A stretch of 32,364 bases of DNA, from contig QQNE01000046.1 in NCBI GenBank assembly GCA_003402735.1, positions 1-32,364 of the forward strand, given 5' to 3'. The stretch is from Verrucomicrobiota bacterium. GTDB lineage: Bacteria; Verrucomicrobiota; Verrucomicrobiia; Verrucomicrobiales; DEV007. Below the pieces are notes generated by a model. It saw only the letters and a list, made by a program, of their open reading frames with translations, did no database searches and had not been told where the DNA came from. This document shows positions 6,948 through 14,583 of this stretch, piece by piece (position 1 is the first letter of the stretch; the number at the start of each line of letters is the position of its first letter). Both the position numbers and the translations under genes were made by a program.

Positions 6948-8809
6948 GGCGGGGAGGTTGGTTCAGCGGATCGCTGCAAGAGTTCTCCCTCCGGGGTGAG
7001 AATTTGCGACAGCCGATGGGCGAGCAGTTGATGACCGTCCAGTGCCCAGAACTCCAGAATGGTTCCGGGAAGGTGGTCTCTGGGGCGTTCAAAGATCCAG
7101 GCCGAGGGATCGGATGGGTCCAGCCTCCCGATGGCGAGCAGCCTGTGTCGGGTGGGGTCGGAAGGATCTTTGGAGGCGAGGAGGACGCCGGCGGGTAAGT
7201 CAAAGTGTTCCGGACGGGAGGATGGGAGCCGGGCTGCGACGCGGTAGGCGGTTTCACCAGCGGCGTCGGGCTGAAGGGTGACCCTGGCTTCGAGGATCGA
7301 GAGGCGGCGGGTGGCGATGCGGCGGTCCGGCCAGAAGGGTTCGTTGAGGAGCAGCGGGGTGAGGTAGCCTTCGTTGTGAAGAAACTGGGCCCGGCGGAGA
7401 ATCAAGGCCGGGTCTCCGGTGCCGAAGGAGACGGCGTCATCCACCGGAAAAACCTTGCAAAGGTGAAGGGCGGCCCGTGATCGGAGCCGGTCCTGATACT
7501 GGTTCCGGATGGTGGTTGTTCCTTGAAGCCAAGTCGAGGACTGGGCCGCGATGACGGCCAGAAAAAGGCCGGTGAGCAGGACGGAGAGAAGTTTTCGGGG
7601 AACGGGCTCGGCTCTCTCCCGGCTTTGGAGAAAGAGAGGCACCAGTGATCCCATCAGGACGGGGATGGCCGCGTGACCCGGGATGGAGAGGTTTCCGCCG
7701 GGGGACATGAAGGGCACCGCGGCGGTGACTCGAGTGGCTGAGGCGAGGCCGATGCCGAGAAGTCCGCCGATGCCGAGAAGCAGCCAAGGAGCGCGCCGTC
7801 CTCCGCTCCATGGTTGGCGTCGCGTGATCGTGGTGAGCAACGTCCAGGCGGTGAGGCTCAGAAGAGCGGTCGCCAAAGTGGCACCAAGGCCGGTTCTCAC
7901 CGCAGACGAGATGCTCCGGGCATCCGACAGAGGGGATGAGAGAACCTGAAAAGCCAGGGAGAAAGCCTGTTCGAGGAGGGGGATCGGCTCGCCCCCGGCG
8001 GAAGGAGTTAGCGTTGAGTTCAAGTCCTTGAAGTAGAGTTGGAGCGCGAGGAGGGCGAAGAGAAACCAGCCGCCCGCGATGAGCCAAGGTCGGATCCGGC
8101 ACGGCAAACCGACCGCGAAGGCGGCAAGCATCGGCACGGTCAGAAGCAGCGAGAGACCGTAGATTCCACTGCCGAGGGCAGTGGCGGTCACGAAGGCGCA
8201 GGCTGCAAATTTGAGAACCGTGGAACCGGGAAACGAGGCGATCAAAGTGGCCCAGACCAGGCACGCCACTGGGAGGAGCATGGCCGCCTGCCGCATGGCG
8301 AATAGATCCTGGCCCGGCGAAAACAGCGCGAGGTTGGCGATGAAGAACAGCGTGGCCGCTCCGGGCCCGCCGCCGATGGTGCGCAGGAGAAGCAGGAGCA
8401 GTCCGAGGGAGGTCAGGGAGATCCAAGTGAAGTTCATCCACGCATCTGCCCGGACATCGCCTCCGGTGCAGCGCAGCGCGGTCAAATGAAGGAATTGGGG
8501 AAGCGGAATCCGCTCTCCATCGACAGGGCGCCAGAGGTCGCCCCATTCGAATTGGGCGAGATGCAGGTTTTCGAGTTGATCGACCAGCTTCCAATCGTCG
8601 CCATAAGGGGTGTTCACGGCGGAATCGGCAATCATTTGGGCGGTCAGCCAAGCCGGGAAAAGCGCCGCGGCGAAGAGCGCGATGTTGGCCAAAACGCGCA
8701 GGCAGACGGATCCAAAACGGGTGCGAGACCGGGAACGCTTCTCTTCTGGAAGTTCTGGTGACGGGGCGTCGCCGGAGCGGGGGGCTTTTCGAAGCGAGCG
8801 TTTGCCCAT
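6944..8809 (-). CDS. Large polytopic membrane protein, possible GT-C-type glycosyltransferase
   Basis: A 621-residue protein (ATG at 8809; a TTG four codons earlier is less likely) with one hydrophobic helix near residue 40, a loop, about ten further membrane segments through residue 430, and a soluble C-terminal domain of about 190 residues. After the first helix comes TPYGDDW, followed by a stretch ending WGDLWRPVDGERI. An acidic motif in the first extracytoplasmic loop is a hallmark of GT-C enzymes, which use polyprenyl-phosphate sugars; the DDW...E-R-I pattern resembles uncharacterised GT-C-like proteins with a DxW...HNEHRI pattern. That assignment is an inference. It is the third gene of an operon with TPR-AAA+ and TPR proteins, starting 15 bases after the previous stop, and overlaps the next small gene by four bases. 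Confidence 0.7.
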   Translation of the reverse strand: MGKRSLRKAPRSGDAPSPELPEEKRSRSRTRFGSVCLRVLANIALFAAALFPAWLTAQMIADSAVNTPYGDDWKLVDQLENLHLAQFEWGDLWRPVDGERIPLPQFLHLTALRCTGGDVRADAWMNFTWISLTSLGLLLLLLRTIGGGPGAATLFFIANLALFSPGQDLFAMRQAAMLLPVACLVWATLIASFPGSTVLKFAACAFVTATALGSGIYGLSLLLTVPMLAAFAVGLPCRIRPWLIAGGWFLFALLALQLYFKDLNSTLTPSAGGEPIPLLEQAFSLAFQVLSSPLSDARSISSAVRTGLGATLATALLSLTAWTLLTTITRRQPWSGGRRAPWLLLGIGGLLGIGLASATRVTAAVPFMSPGGNLSIPGHAAIPVLMGSLVPLFLQSRERAEPVPRKLLSVLLTGLFLAVIAAQSSTWLQGTTTIRNQYQDRLRSRAALHLCKVFPVDDAVSFGTGDPALILRRAQFLHNEGYLTPLLLNEPFWPDRRIATRRLSILEARVTLQPDAAGETAYRVAARLPSSRPEHFDLPAGVLLASKDPSDPTRHRLLAIGRLDPSDPSAWIFERPRDHLPGTILEFWALDGHQLLAHRLSQILTPEGELLQRSAEPTSPP

Positions 8810-8824
8810 GAACCCTGACAAAGC

Positions 8825-9376
8825 CTAATTCAGGTCGTGAATCAATGCCTGTTCGAAGTCTGGGGGAATAAAAATCTCTCCCGTGTCTTTGGCTCGTTGG
8901 AGGAGCGCCATCGCGTAAGCGGAATCTCCGACGATATCGGCCTGATACTCGGCATAGGAGAGCAGTGCCCTGGCGTTTTCAGGATCCTCCCGCAGCACCT
9001 GTTCCAGCACGGCGCGGGCTTCGCCATTTTGCTCCAGGTGAAGCAAGGCCGTGCCGAAGCGTGCCCTGCGTGCGGGAGAGGCGGGCCTGCGGCAGCTCGA
9101 GAGATATTTCCGGTAAAGCTCAACCGCCTCCCGTTCCCGGTTTTGCAAAAAGCGGAGATCTGCCAGACTGGCCAGGGAGCGCTGGTCGTCGGGGTGGTTC
9201 AACAACCGGCTCTCGAGGCGGGCGCTCTCGCTGTCCAGTCGCGCCGTTGTTTCAGCCGGGGGCGTCCCCAGTGGGTCATAGGCGCTCCACGCTCGGTTCA
9301 CCAACGTGGCGGAACATTGGCACAGAAGGGGAAGCCCGGCCAATAGGCCAAGCAAGTGGAACCGGATCGACAGCAT
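8825..9376 (-). CDS. Exported TPR-repeat protein (possible lipoprotein)
   Basis: A 183-residue protein. The ATG at 9376 gives a hydrophobic N-terminal segment (MLSIRFHLLGLLAGLPLL) followed by Cys-Gln-Cys at 19-21; this resembles a lipoprotein signal but no perfect lipobox precedes either Cys, so plain secretion or anchoring is also possible. From about residue 55 onward it has two to three TPR-like helical repeats (LASLADLRFLQNREREAVEL; ALLHLEQNGEARAVLEQVLREDPENARAL; LSYAEYQADIVGDSAYAMAL). Such repeats bind other proteins. It follows the TPR-AAA+ gene by 51 bases and precedes the polytopic protein by 15, so all are probably co-transcribed. Confidence 0.75.
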   Translation of the reverse strand: MLSIRFHLLGLLAGLPLLCQCSATLVNRAWSAYDPLGTPPAETTARLDSESARLESRLLNHPDDQRSLASLADLRFLQNREREAVELYRKYLSSCRRPASPARRARFGTALLHLEQNGEARAVLEQVLREDPENARALLSYAEYQADIVGDSAYAMALLQRAKDTGEIFIPPDFEQALIHDLN

Positions 9377-9427
9377 GTTCACCAAGGCAGCGTGCGAATG
9401 TTCTGACGACCCGGCACGATCCCCCGG

Positions 9428-10816
9428 TCAGTCGTTGTTTGGACGCCAATACCTGGCCGAGGGTTCAACCTTCTTGATCGCGACCTCGATGGTCTCCATG
9501 GTGATCGGCACAATCTCCTTTTTGCGCATGGCGATCCGCAGCGCGTCTTCCGCCGCCACGTCAAAGACCTGGGCAATGTCGGCACCGGAGTAATCCTGCA
9601 GCATCGCCGCGAGGCGATCGTAATCGAGCCCGGCCACGGGTCGGTTGCGAGCCTGCATGCGCAGGATTTCAGCCCTCGAATCCGGGCAGGGCAGGGGAAC
9701 GAGAATGCGGCGGTCGAACCTTCCGGGGCGGAGGAAGGCAGAATCGACATTGGCAATGGCGCTGGTGGCCGCGATGATCAGAACGCCCTCGTTGCTGCCA
9801 TCATGCCCATCCAGCTCGATGAGGAGTTGGTTCACCACGCTCCGAGCGGGGTGTTGTTTGGCTTCGCCGCGATGTCCAGCCAGCGCGTCGAGTTCATCGA
9901 TGAAGATGATGGAGGGCGCGTTCTCCCGGGCCATCTGGAACAGGCTGTTCAGGTTCTTCTCGCTGCACCCAATGTACATTTCCAGAACCTGGTGGAGCCG
10001 AAGCGAGTAGAACGCAGCCTTTGTTTCTCCCGCCAAGGCGCGGCAAACGAGGGATTTTCCGCAGCCGGGCGGTCCGTAAAGCAGAACACCGCCTCCGGCC
10101 TTCTTCCCGTAAGCGCGGAAGAGGTCGGTGTATTCATAGGGGTAAACCAGGCGCATCAAGAGCTCCTGTTTGACGTCCTCCAGACCGGCCACATCCGCGA
10201 AGGAACCTTTGGGCCGCTCGAACTCATCGATGTTGAAACCGAGGTCATCGTCGTCGACGAAGTCGAACTCGTCCTGGCCGATGGAAGGACCTTCCCGGCT
10301 CGCCAATTCGGAATCCACCTGATCTGGCCACTCAAAATCGTCCGCTTCCATGTTGAACCCGGCGGCGAGGCGAAGCCGGTCATCTGTTTCGGTCCGATCG
10401 ATCTGTGGGAGGCGGTTGCGCCCATGACGGAGAAGGTCTTTCTCGAGTTGGCCATCGGCCAGCTCCTGGTTGATCGACCGCGCCTTGGCGTAGTGTTCGT
10501 TGGCCTTGGCGATCTCGTTCTCCGCCAGATAAATCCGCGCCATGAGGAGATGGGCGGGGGCGAAGTTCGCGTCCGTTTTGAGGATGCACTGGGTGCGCAC
10601 GGCGGCTTCGGAAAGGGTTCCCTCTCGGAAGAGGACTTGAGCGATGCCCAGACGGGCTTCGGGATCCGCGGGAGCGAGAACGATGGCTTGATTGAAAGCT
10701 CTGCGGGCCTCAGAAAGTTCGCCTTGGCTGACCAATGTCTGCCCGAACAGAAGCCAGAGGCGGACATTGGTGGGCGAATCTTCGATGGCCCGGCGGAGCG
10801 TGGATAAACTCTGCAT
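9428..10816 (-). CDS. TPR-linker-AAA+ ATPase
   Basis: A 462-residue cytosolic ATPase. Residues 1-125 form about three TPR repeats (ALxPADPEARLGIAQ-type helices). Residues 157-200 are a strongly acidic linker with a run of Asp. Residues 205-460 are a single classical AAA domain: SFADVAGLEDVKQEL, Walker A GPPGCGKS at 248-255, Walker B IIFIDELD at 303-310, and arginine fingers in FLRPGRFD (363, 366). The sensor-1 position, normally Asn in AATN, reads AATS here. There is no protease domain and no membrane helix, so it is neither FtsH nor Lon. The layout resembles the MIT-linker-AAA plan of Vps4, katanin and spastin, which remodel protein assemblies; a remodelling role is inferred. First gene of a four-gene operon. 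Confidence 0.88.
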   Translation of the reverse strand: MQSLSTLRRAIEDSPTNVRLWLLFGQTLVSQGELSEARRAFNQAIVLAPADPEARLGIAQVLFREGTLSEAAVRTQCILKTDANFAPAHLLMARIYLAENEIAKANEHYAKARSINQELADGQLEKDLLRHGRNRLPQIDRTETDDRLRLAAGFNMEADDFEWPDQVDSELASREGPSIGQDEFDFVDDDDLGFNIDEFERPKGSFADVAGLEDVKQELLMRLVYPYEYTDLFRAYGKKAGGGVLLYGPPGCGKSLVCRALAGETKAAFYSLRLHQVLEMYIGCSEKNLNSLFQMARENAPSIIFIDELDALAGHRGEAKQHPARSVVNQLLIELDGHDGSNEGVLIIAATSAIANVDSAFLRPGRFDRRILVPLPCPDSRAEILRMQARNRPVAGLDYDRLAAMLQDYSGADIAQVFDVAAEDALRIAMRKKEIVPITMETIEVAIKKVEPSARYWRPNND

Positions 10817-10883
10817 CAGATGCTGCTGTAAAAGGGCTGGCCAGTCTCTGCAATCTCAATCTGCTATCGATTTTGCATCTTAG

Positions 10884-10938
10884 AATTATAAAAAACATCC
10901 AAAAGTCCAGTTGAATCGATAAAATGATGGAAAACATC
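10884..10938. repeat. Pair of 16-bp direct repeats overlapping the operon promoter
   Basis: AATTATAAAAAACATC (10884-10899) recurs as AATGATGGAAAACATC (10923-10938), 13 of 16 bases identical, with a 39-base period. Each copy has an ATCGAT sequence a short distance before it on the plus strand (near 10866 and 10915). The first copy contains the TATAAT box. Two similar sites at a fixed spacing over a promoter are what a dimeric or tandem-bound regulator would need, but AT-rich sequence can produce this by chance. Confidence 0.35.
10885..10890 (-). promoter_or_regulatory. Candidate -10 element for the TPR-AAA+ operon
   Basis: The minus strand reads TATAAT exactly, in the most AT-rich patch of the window, about 70 bases upstream of the ATPase start. 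No good -35 hexamer lies 16-18 bases further upstream, so the promoter may depend on an activator; the direct repeats described separately overlap this site. Confidence 0.45.
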
Positions 10939-11045
10939 AGAAACTTTGTAGTGCTGATGAGCATAGTACTGGTTAGGGTGGGGTTACCCGGAACCGACAA
11001 GCTGTGGTGGAGAGGGGCGGACTGAGAAAGGTCCGAATCGGGACT

Positions 11046-12380
11046 TTATTTCCCGCGCAACAGCGACCGAAGGCGGACGGCCTCGGGATTTGCCTGAGGC
11101 TGCGTCGGCTCCGGCTTTCGGGCCGACTTGCCCGTGACCGGAATCAAGGCTTTTGGGGAAAACCCGGGGCCTTCACCGAACCCTCCCAACAAATCGCGGA
11201 CCCGGACCACTTTTTGTCCGCCCCCAAGGTGGGCGGGAGTCTCCGATGGCTCTGTGACCGGGGGACTCTGGGGGGCGGAGTCGATGGAGGCCTGAGGTGG
11301 CGGCACCTCTTTGGGGCTCGATTCCATTGGACCGGCTTGAGGGGCCCTTGGAGCCAGGAAAGGTTGCTGGGGTTTTGCGGGCATCGGAGAAGGGGCCACC
11401 GTGGGATCGGGAATGGAAATCGGCGCCGGGGCGGAAACCGGCGCGGGGATGGAAACCGGTGCCGGGGCGGAAATCGGGGCCGGGGCGGAAACCGGGGCCG
11501 GGGCGGAAACCGGTGCGGGGGCGGCTGCGACCACCGGAACTGGTGCGGGGGCTCCGATTTCCATGGGGGCGGTGGAAACGGTCTGCACTGTGGGGGGCAC
11601 GGCGGGAACGTCTCTCGAGGGAACCGTTTGTTCCTGAACCGGGTCCGGGACCGTGATGGTCATGGGGAGTTGACGCCTTGGCGGGGGGGCCATCGCGGTG
11701 ACGGCAGCGGGTGCGGGCGGATCGATTTGGATGGGGGAGAGCCAAGTGGCGCAGAGGTAAACCATCGTCCCGTCCAGGACGTGATCAAACACTGTCTTCA
11801 TCGCTGAACGAGGTAGGCGCACGCAGCCTCCGGCGGCGGAATAGCGGCTGAGATCGTCCGAGTGAAGACCGAAAGCGGAATCTCCGAGTTTGAGCCAATA
11901 CTGGGGTTTGACCGGTTCGGTCGGGGAGATTGCGGATCCCCGGGCCCGGCCACTGATCGGGAACCAGCCCAGTGAGGCCTCGGTTCCCTTCCCGCTCAGG
12001 GCCACCGGAGTTTCCAGGACCATCACCCCGTCAATCATGAGATAGGCCTTGCGGCGAGCCAATTCCACGACGATGGCCGCGCGCTCCGGGTTGCCCTCGG
12101 CCTTGGCAAGCAACTCCCGGCACTCATAAATGGTCACCGAACCCTCGATCGGGGGCGCGAGATCTTCGCTGCCGACCTGATGGACCGTTCCGATCCGGGT
12201 CAAGGAATATTGTTCGCTCAGGGTCAGGGGGCGGACCCTTTGTTCCATCGAGGAAGCGGCGTGGGCCTCTCCGACAGGGAGGTCAATGACCTGCACGGGG
12301 ACCGAGCCGCACAAGGGCGATGAGGGGCCGCTCAAGAGAAGAAACACTCGCAAAAGAACGCGTGTCTGAATGGAATTCAT
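11046..12380 (-). CDS. L,D-transpeptidase (YkuD) with long Pro/Ala-rich tail
   Basis: A 444-residue envelope enzyme forming 3-3 cross-links in peptidoglycan or attaching proteins to it. The ATG at 12380 is chosen because a hydrophobic export segment follows (TRVLLRVFLLLSG) and GAAGGG lies upstream. The YkuD domain spans about residues 103-215, with an invariant His at 173 (GLHSDD) and the nucleophile Cys186 in GGCVRLP. After residue 220 the protein is low-complexity, dominated by Pro, Ala, Val and Ser, and includes a hexapeptide repeat (APAPVS/I variants) at about 289-324. The extreme C-terminus is basic with a RxLLxxF-like stretch repeated near 400 and 440. The tail could span the cell wall. 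A weak hairpin with no T-run follows the stop codon. Confidence 0.87.
   Translation of the reverse strand: MNSIQTRVLLRVFLLLSGPSSPLCGSVPVQVIDLPVGEAHAASSMEQRVRPLTLSEQYSLTRIGTVHQVGSEDLAPPIEGSVTIYECRELLAKAEGNPERAAIVVELARRKAYLMIDGVMVLETPVALSGKGTEASLGWFPISGRARGSAISPTEPVKPQYWLKLGDSAFGLHSDDLSRYSAAGGCVRLPRSAMKTVFDHVLDGTMVYLCATWLSPIQIDPPAPAAVTAMAPPPRRQLPMTITVPDPVQEQTVPSRDVPAVPPTVQTVSTAPMEIGAPAPVPVVAAAPAPVSAPAPVSAPAPISAPAPVSIPAPVSAPAPISIPDPTVAPSPMPAKPQQPFLAPRAPQAGPMESSPKEVPPPQASIDSAPQSPPVTEPSETPAHLGGGQKVVRVRDLLGGFGEGPGFSPKALIPVTGKSARKPEPTQPQANPEAVRLRSLLRGK
11410..11517 (-). repeat. Six tandem 18-bp repeats inside the L,D-transpeptidase gene
   Basis: Six in-frame 18-base units (11410, 11428, 11446, 11464, 11482, 11500) of the plus-strand form GGGGCGGAAACCGGTGCC with one to four differences each. 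On the coding strand they encode a Pro-Ala hexapeptide (APAPVS/I). The period is a multiple of three, so unit number can change without breaking the gene. Confidence 0.9.
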
Positions 12381-12530
12381 GGGCAATTCGCCCTTCGTCC
12401 ATCCTGACAGATGCGTCAACCGGGAATTCAGCCTCAGCTGACCTTTCGCAAATTTTAGTAGTCCGCCGAGTTTAAAGGGATGACTCAGCTTCTGCAGAGT
12501 TTTGGCCCTGCAGAGTCGCGAGGCTGACCA

Positions 12531-13304
12531 CTAGATTTGCACCCGACTGAATGTCTGGCCCAGGCTGTCGACAGGCATTGCTGGTTTTTGCAGGACCTCT
12601 TGGCGCGTCGGTTGGGGATTGTTGGGCGCGGGGGTGGATGCGGCGGGTTGGGCCAACAGGGAGGGCCTCCAGTTTCCGACGATGCGGACGCGTGTTCCCG
12701 ATCGGGTTTCGTTAAAAATCGCTTGGGCCGCTTCGGCGGGAAGGCGGATGCAGCCGGCGGAGGCCGGGTAACCCGGAAGAAAGCCGGCGTGGACGCCGAA
12801 CTCGCTGTTGTTGAGACGCATCCAGAACGGCATTTCGACGTCGTAGAGGTTGGAGATCTTGCCGCTGCGAATGCGTTCGGTCATCACAAACGTCCCGGTT
12901 GGGGTGTATTTTCCGGAACGGGCGGTGGAGACCGGAGTCTCCAGGCCGATGGCGCCGTTGACGAGCAAGAACGCCTTCTGGCGGCCGATATCGATGACCA
13001 GTTCGGTGTTGCGGGAGTTGGAGCGCTGCATGATCTCGGGCACCCGGTAGGTCATGATGCGGTTGGAGGCGGAGGGATATTTTTGCGCGGTCTTTTTCAA
13101 GTGCGCCTTGCCTTCCCGGCTGGCGGCGTAACGTTCACTCGGGATGGGAGAGTTGAAGCCCGGTTCCGGTCGGAAAAAAAGTCCGCGGCGGGCCGGGATG
13201 GGATTCAGTGGGACGTCGATGTTCTCCTTGTAGATCGCGGCGGGTGCGGAAGAGCAGACGGCAAGAACGAGAACGGCAGAAACCGTGATGGATGTTGTGC
13301 GCAT
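12531..13304 (-). CDS. L,D-transpeptidase (YkuD), compact form
   Basis: A 257-residue secreted enzyme. The ATG at 13304 gives a clean signal peptide (MRTTSITVSAVLVLAV...SSAPAA) ending at AxA around residue 23. The YkuD domain covers about 101-220: ELVIDIGRQKAFLLVNG, then TPTGTF at 135-140, His172 in GVHAGF and nucleophile Cys185 in SAGCIRLP. The tail is short and Pro-rich without repeats. It is a paralogue of the next gene downstream, from which it is separated by 150 bases, so the two probably have separate promoters. It is divergent from the HupE/UreJ-like gene with 58 bases between starts. Confidence 0.88.
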   Translation of the reverse strand: MRTTSITVSAVLVLAVCSSAPAAIYKENIDVPLNPIPARRGLFFRPEPGFNSPIPSERYAASREGKAHLKKTAQKYPSASNRIMTYRVPEIMQRSNSRNTELVIDIGRQKAFLLVNGAIGLETPVSTARSGKYTPTGTFVMTERIRSGKISNLYDVEMPFWMRLNNSEFGVHAGFLPGYPASAGCIRLPAEAAQAIFNETRSGTRVRIVGNWRPSLLAQPAASTPAPNNPQPTRQEVLQKPAMPVDSLGQTFSRVQI

Positions 13305-13362
13305 GTGGACAGAGTTTGCAAGAGTGGCGGAGATCACTAAACCTCACATTGAAATTTGAAAA

Positions 13363-14505
13363 ATGACAATCTCGTCGGGGGGAGAAATTTGCTCGTTTTT
13401 GCAAAGGGCGAGGGCCGGGTTGCTTTTGTGGGTCGGGGGATTGGGCGTGCTCGGCACCGGCTGGCTGCCGGCCCATCAGATTTCGGCGGTGGCGGCGCAC
13501 GCCGCTTTCGAGCGGGATGGCAACTATCGATTTGACCTGAGTCTCGACGTCACCGGTTCGCCCGATCCCGCCATGGACGAACTGGTCTCGCCCGAGGAGG
13601 CCGCCTTGGCCTATCTGCGCGACGCATTGAAGTTCCGGTTCGATGAATCGGATTTCGCGCCCTCTTTTGGCCCGCTCCGAGTGGTGCCGCGGGAGGATCC
13701 GCTGGAACCGGGGCAAGAGATGATGCGGTTGGAGACGAGTGCGTCCGGGCGGATTCCGTCAGGGGCCCGAGCCTTTCAGGTTCGGCTTTCGCCGGAAACG
13801 GAGGTTGCCCTGGTGATGATGGTTTCCAAGGACGGCATTGCCCAGCGGCGTGCGCAGACCCTTTTTGCAGGGGAGGTGAGCCGCCCGATCGACTTGACGT
13901 TTGTTGGGGAGGCGGTCCGGGCTGGGGATCCGTTCGCCAAGGAAGCCGAGGCGGCCAAGCCGGTGCCAACCGTGAGGGATGGGGTGCGGGCCGGGGCGGC
14001 GCGCTTGCTGGCGACGGGCGGGCGCAGCGCTTTGCTGTTGGTGCTGATCTTCCTCGGTGGCCGCTCTTGGCTCCACTCTGGAGCGCAATTGTGGTGGTTC
14101 TGTTCCGGGAGTTTGGCCGGGCATCTTCTTCTGCGGGCGGGCGGATGGGCGCTCCCGCCATGGGCTCCGGAGACGTTGAGTTTGGTGGCGATTCTGGGGA
14201 TGGCGCTCGACAACATCCTTCGCTTGGGGACGGGATCGGGCCGCTTTTTGAGTGTGGCGCTGGCCGGGGGGCTGCTGGGGCTGGGTTCACGGAATCCGGA
14301 ACTCGATTCGACTTGGCCGGGATTGTTGAGTTACCACGCCGGGGTGTTGGGGGTGGGCTTTGGGTTTGTCGTTTTCACCCGGATGGTGCTCGGCCCTTTT
14401 TGTTCGCAGCCGTGGTATCGGGAGCGCCTGGTGGTTCCCCTGAGTTTTGGGGCGATTGGGATGGTGCTTTGGTGGGGGCTCGTGCGGGTGGTTTTGGGAG
14501 TGTGA
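13363..14505 (+). CDS. HupE/UreJ-like membrane protein with altered core motif
   Basis: A 380-residue protein with an N-terminal membrane segment (about 18-36), a periplasmic domain of about 170 residues beginning AHQISAVAAHAAFERDG, then a membrane domain of six to seven helices (about 205-380). The layout, the start of the membrane domain (GVRAGAARLLATGGRSALLLVLIFL) and later segments (LAGHLL, LSLVAILGMALDNIL, LSYHAGVLGVGF) line up with the HupE/UreJ_2 family. That family usually has a His...Asp-His pattern in the first of these helices, used for metal; here those positions are Ala, Gly and Arg. If the alignment from memory is right, this copy has lost metal binding. The assignment is moderate. 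Confidence 0.55.
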   Translation: MTISSGGEICSFLQRARAGLLLWVGGLGVLGTGWLPAHQISAVAAHAAFERDGNYRFDLSLDVTGSPDPAMDELVSPEEAALAYLRDALKFRFDESDFAPSFGPLRVVPREDPLEPGQEMMRLETSASGRIPSGARAFQVRLSPETEVALVMMVSKDGIAQRRAQTLFAGEVSRPIDLTFVGEAVRAGDPFAKEAEAAKPVPTVRDGVRAGAARLLATGGRSALLLVLIFLGGRSWLHSGAQLWWFCSGSLAGHLLLRAGGWALPPWAPETLSLVAILGMALDNILRLGTGSGRFLSVALAGGLLGLGSRNPELDSTWPGLLSYHAGVLGVGFGFVVFTRMVLGPFCSQPWYRERLVVPLSFGAIGMVLWWGLVRVVLGV

Positions 14506-14583
14506 TCTTCTGCTGGCGTCCGCCGTCCGGGTGTGTAGAGTTCCGGCCCTTGCAAACCGACTGAAATTCATCCCCACAAGCTC

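Noticed and set aside
11410-11517. Possible CRISPR-like repeat
   Set aside because: The 18-base units are contiguous with no spacers, in-frame, and encode a Pro/Ala repeat.
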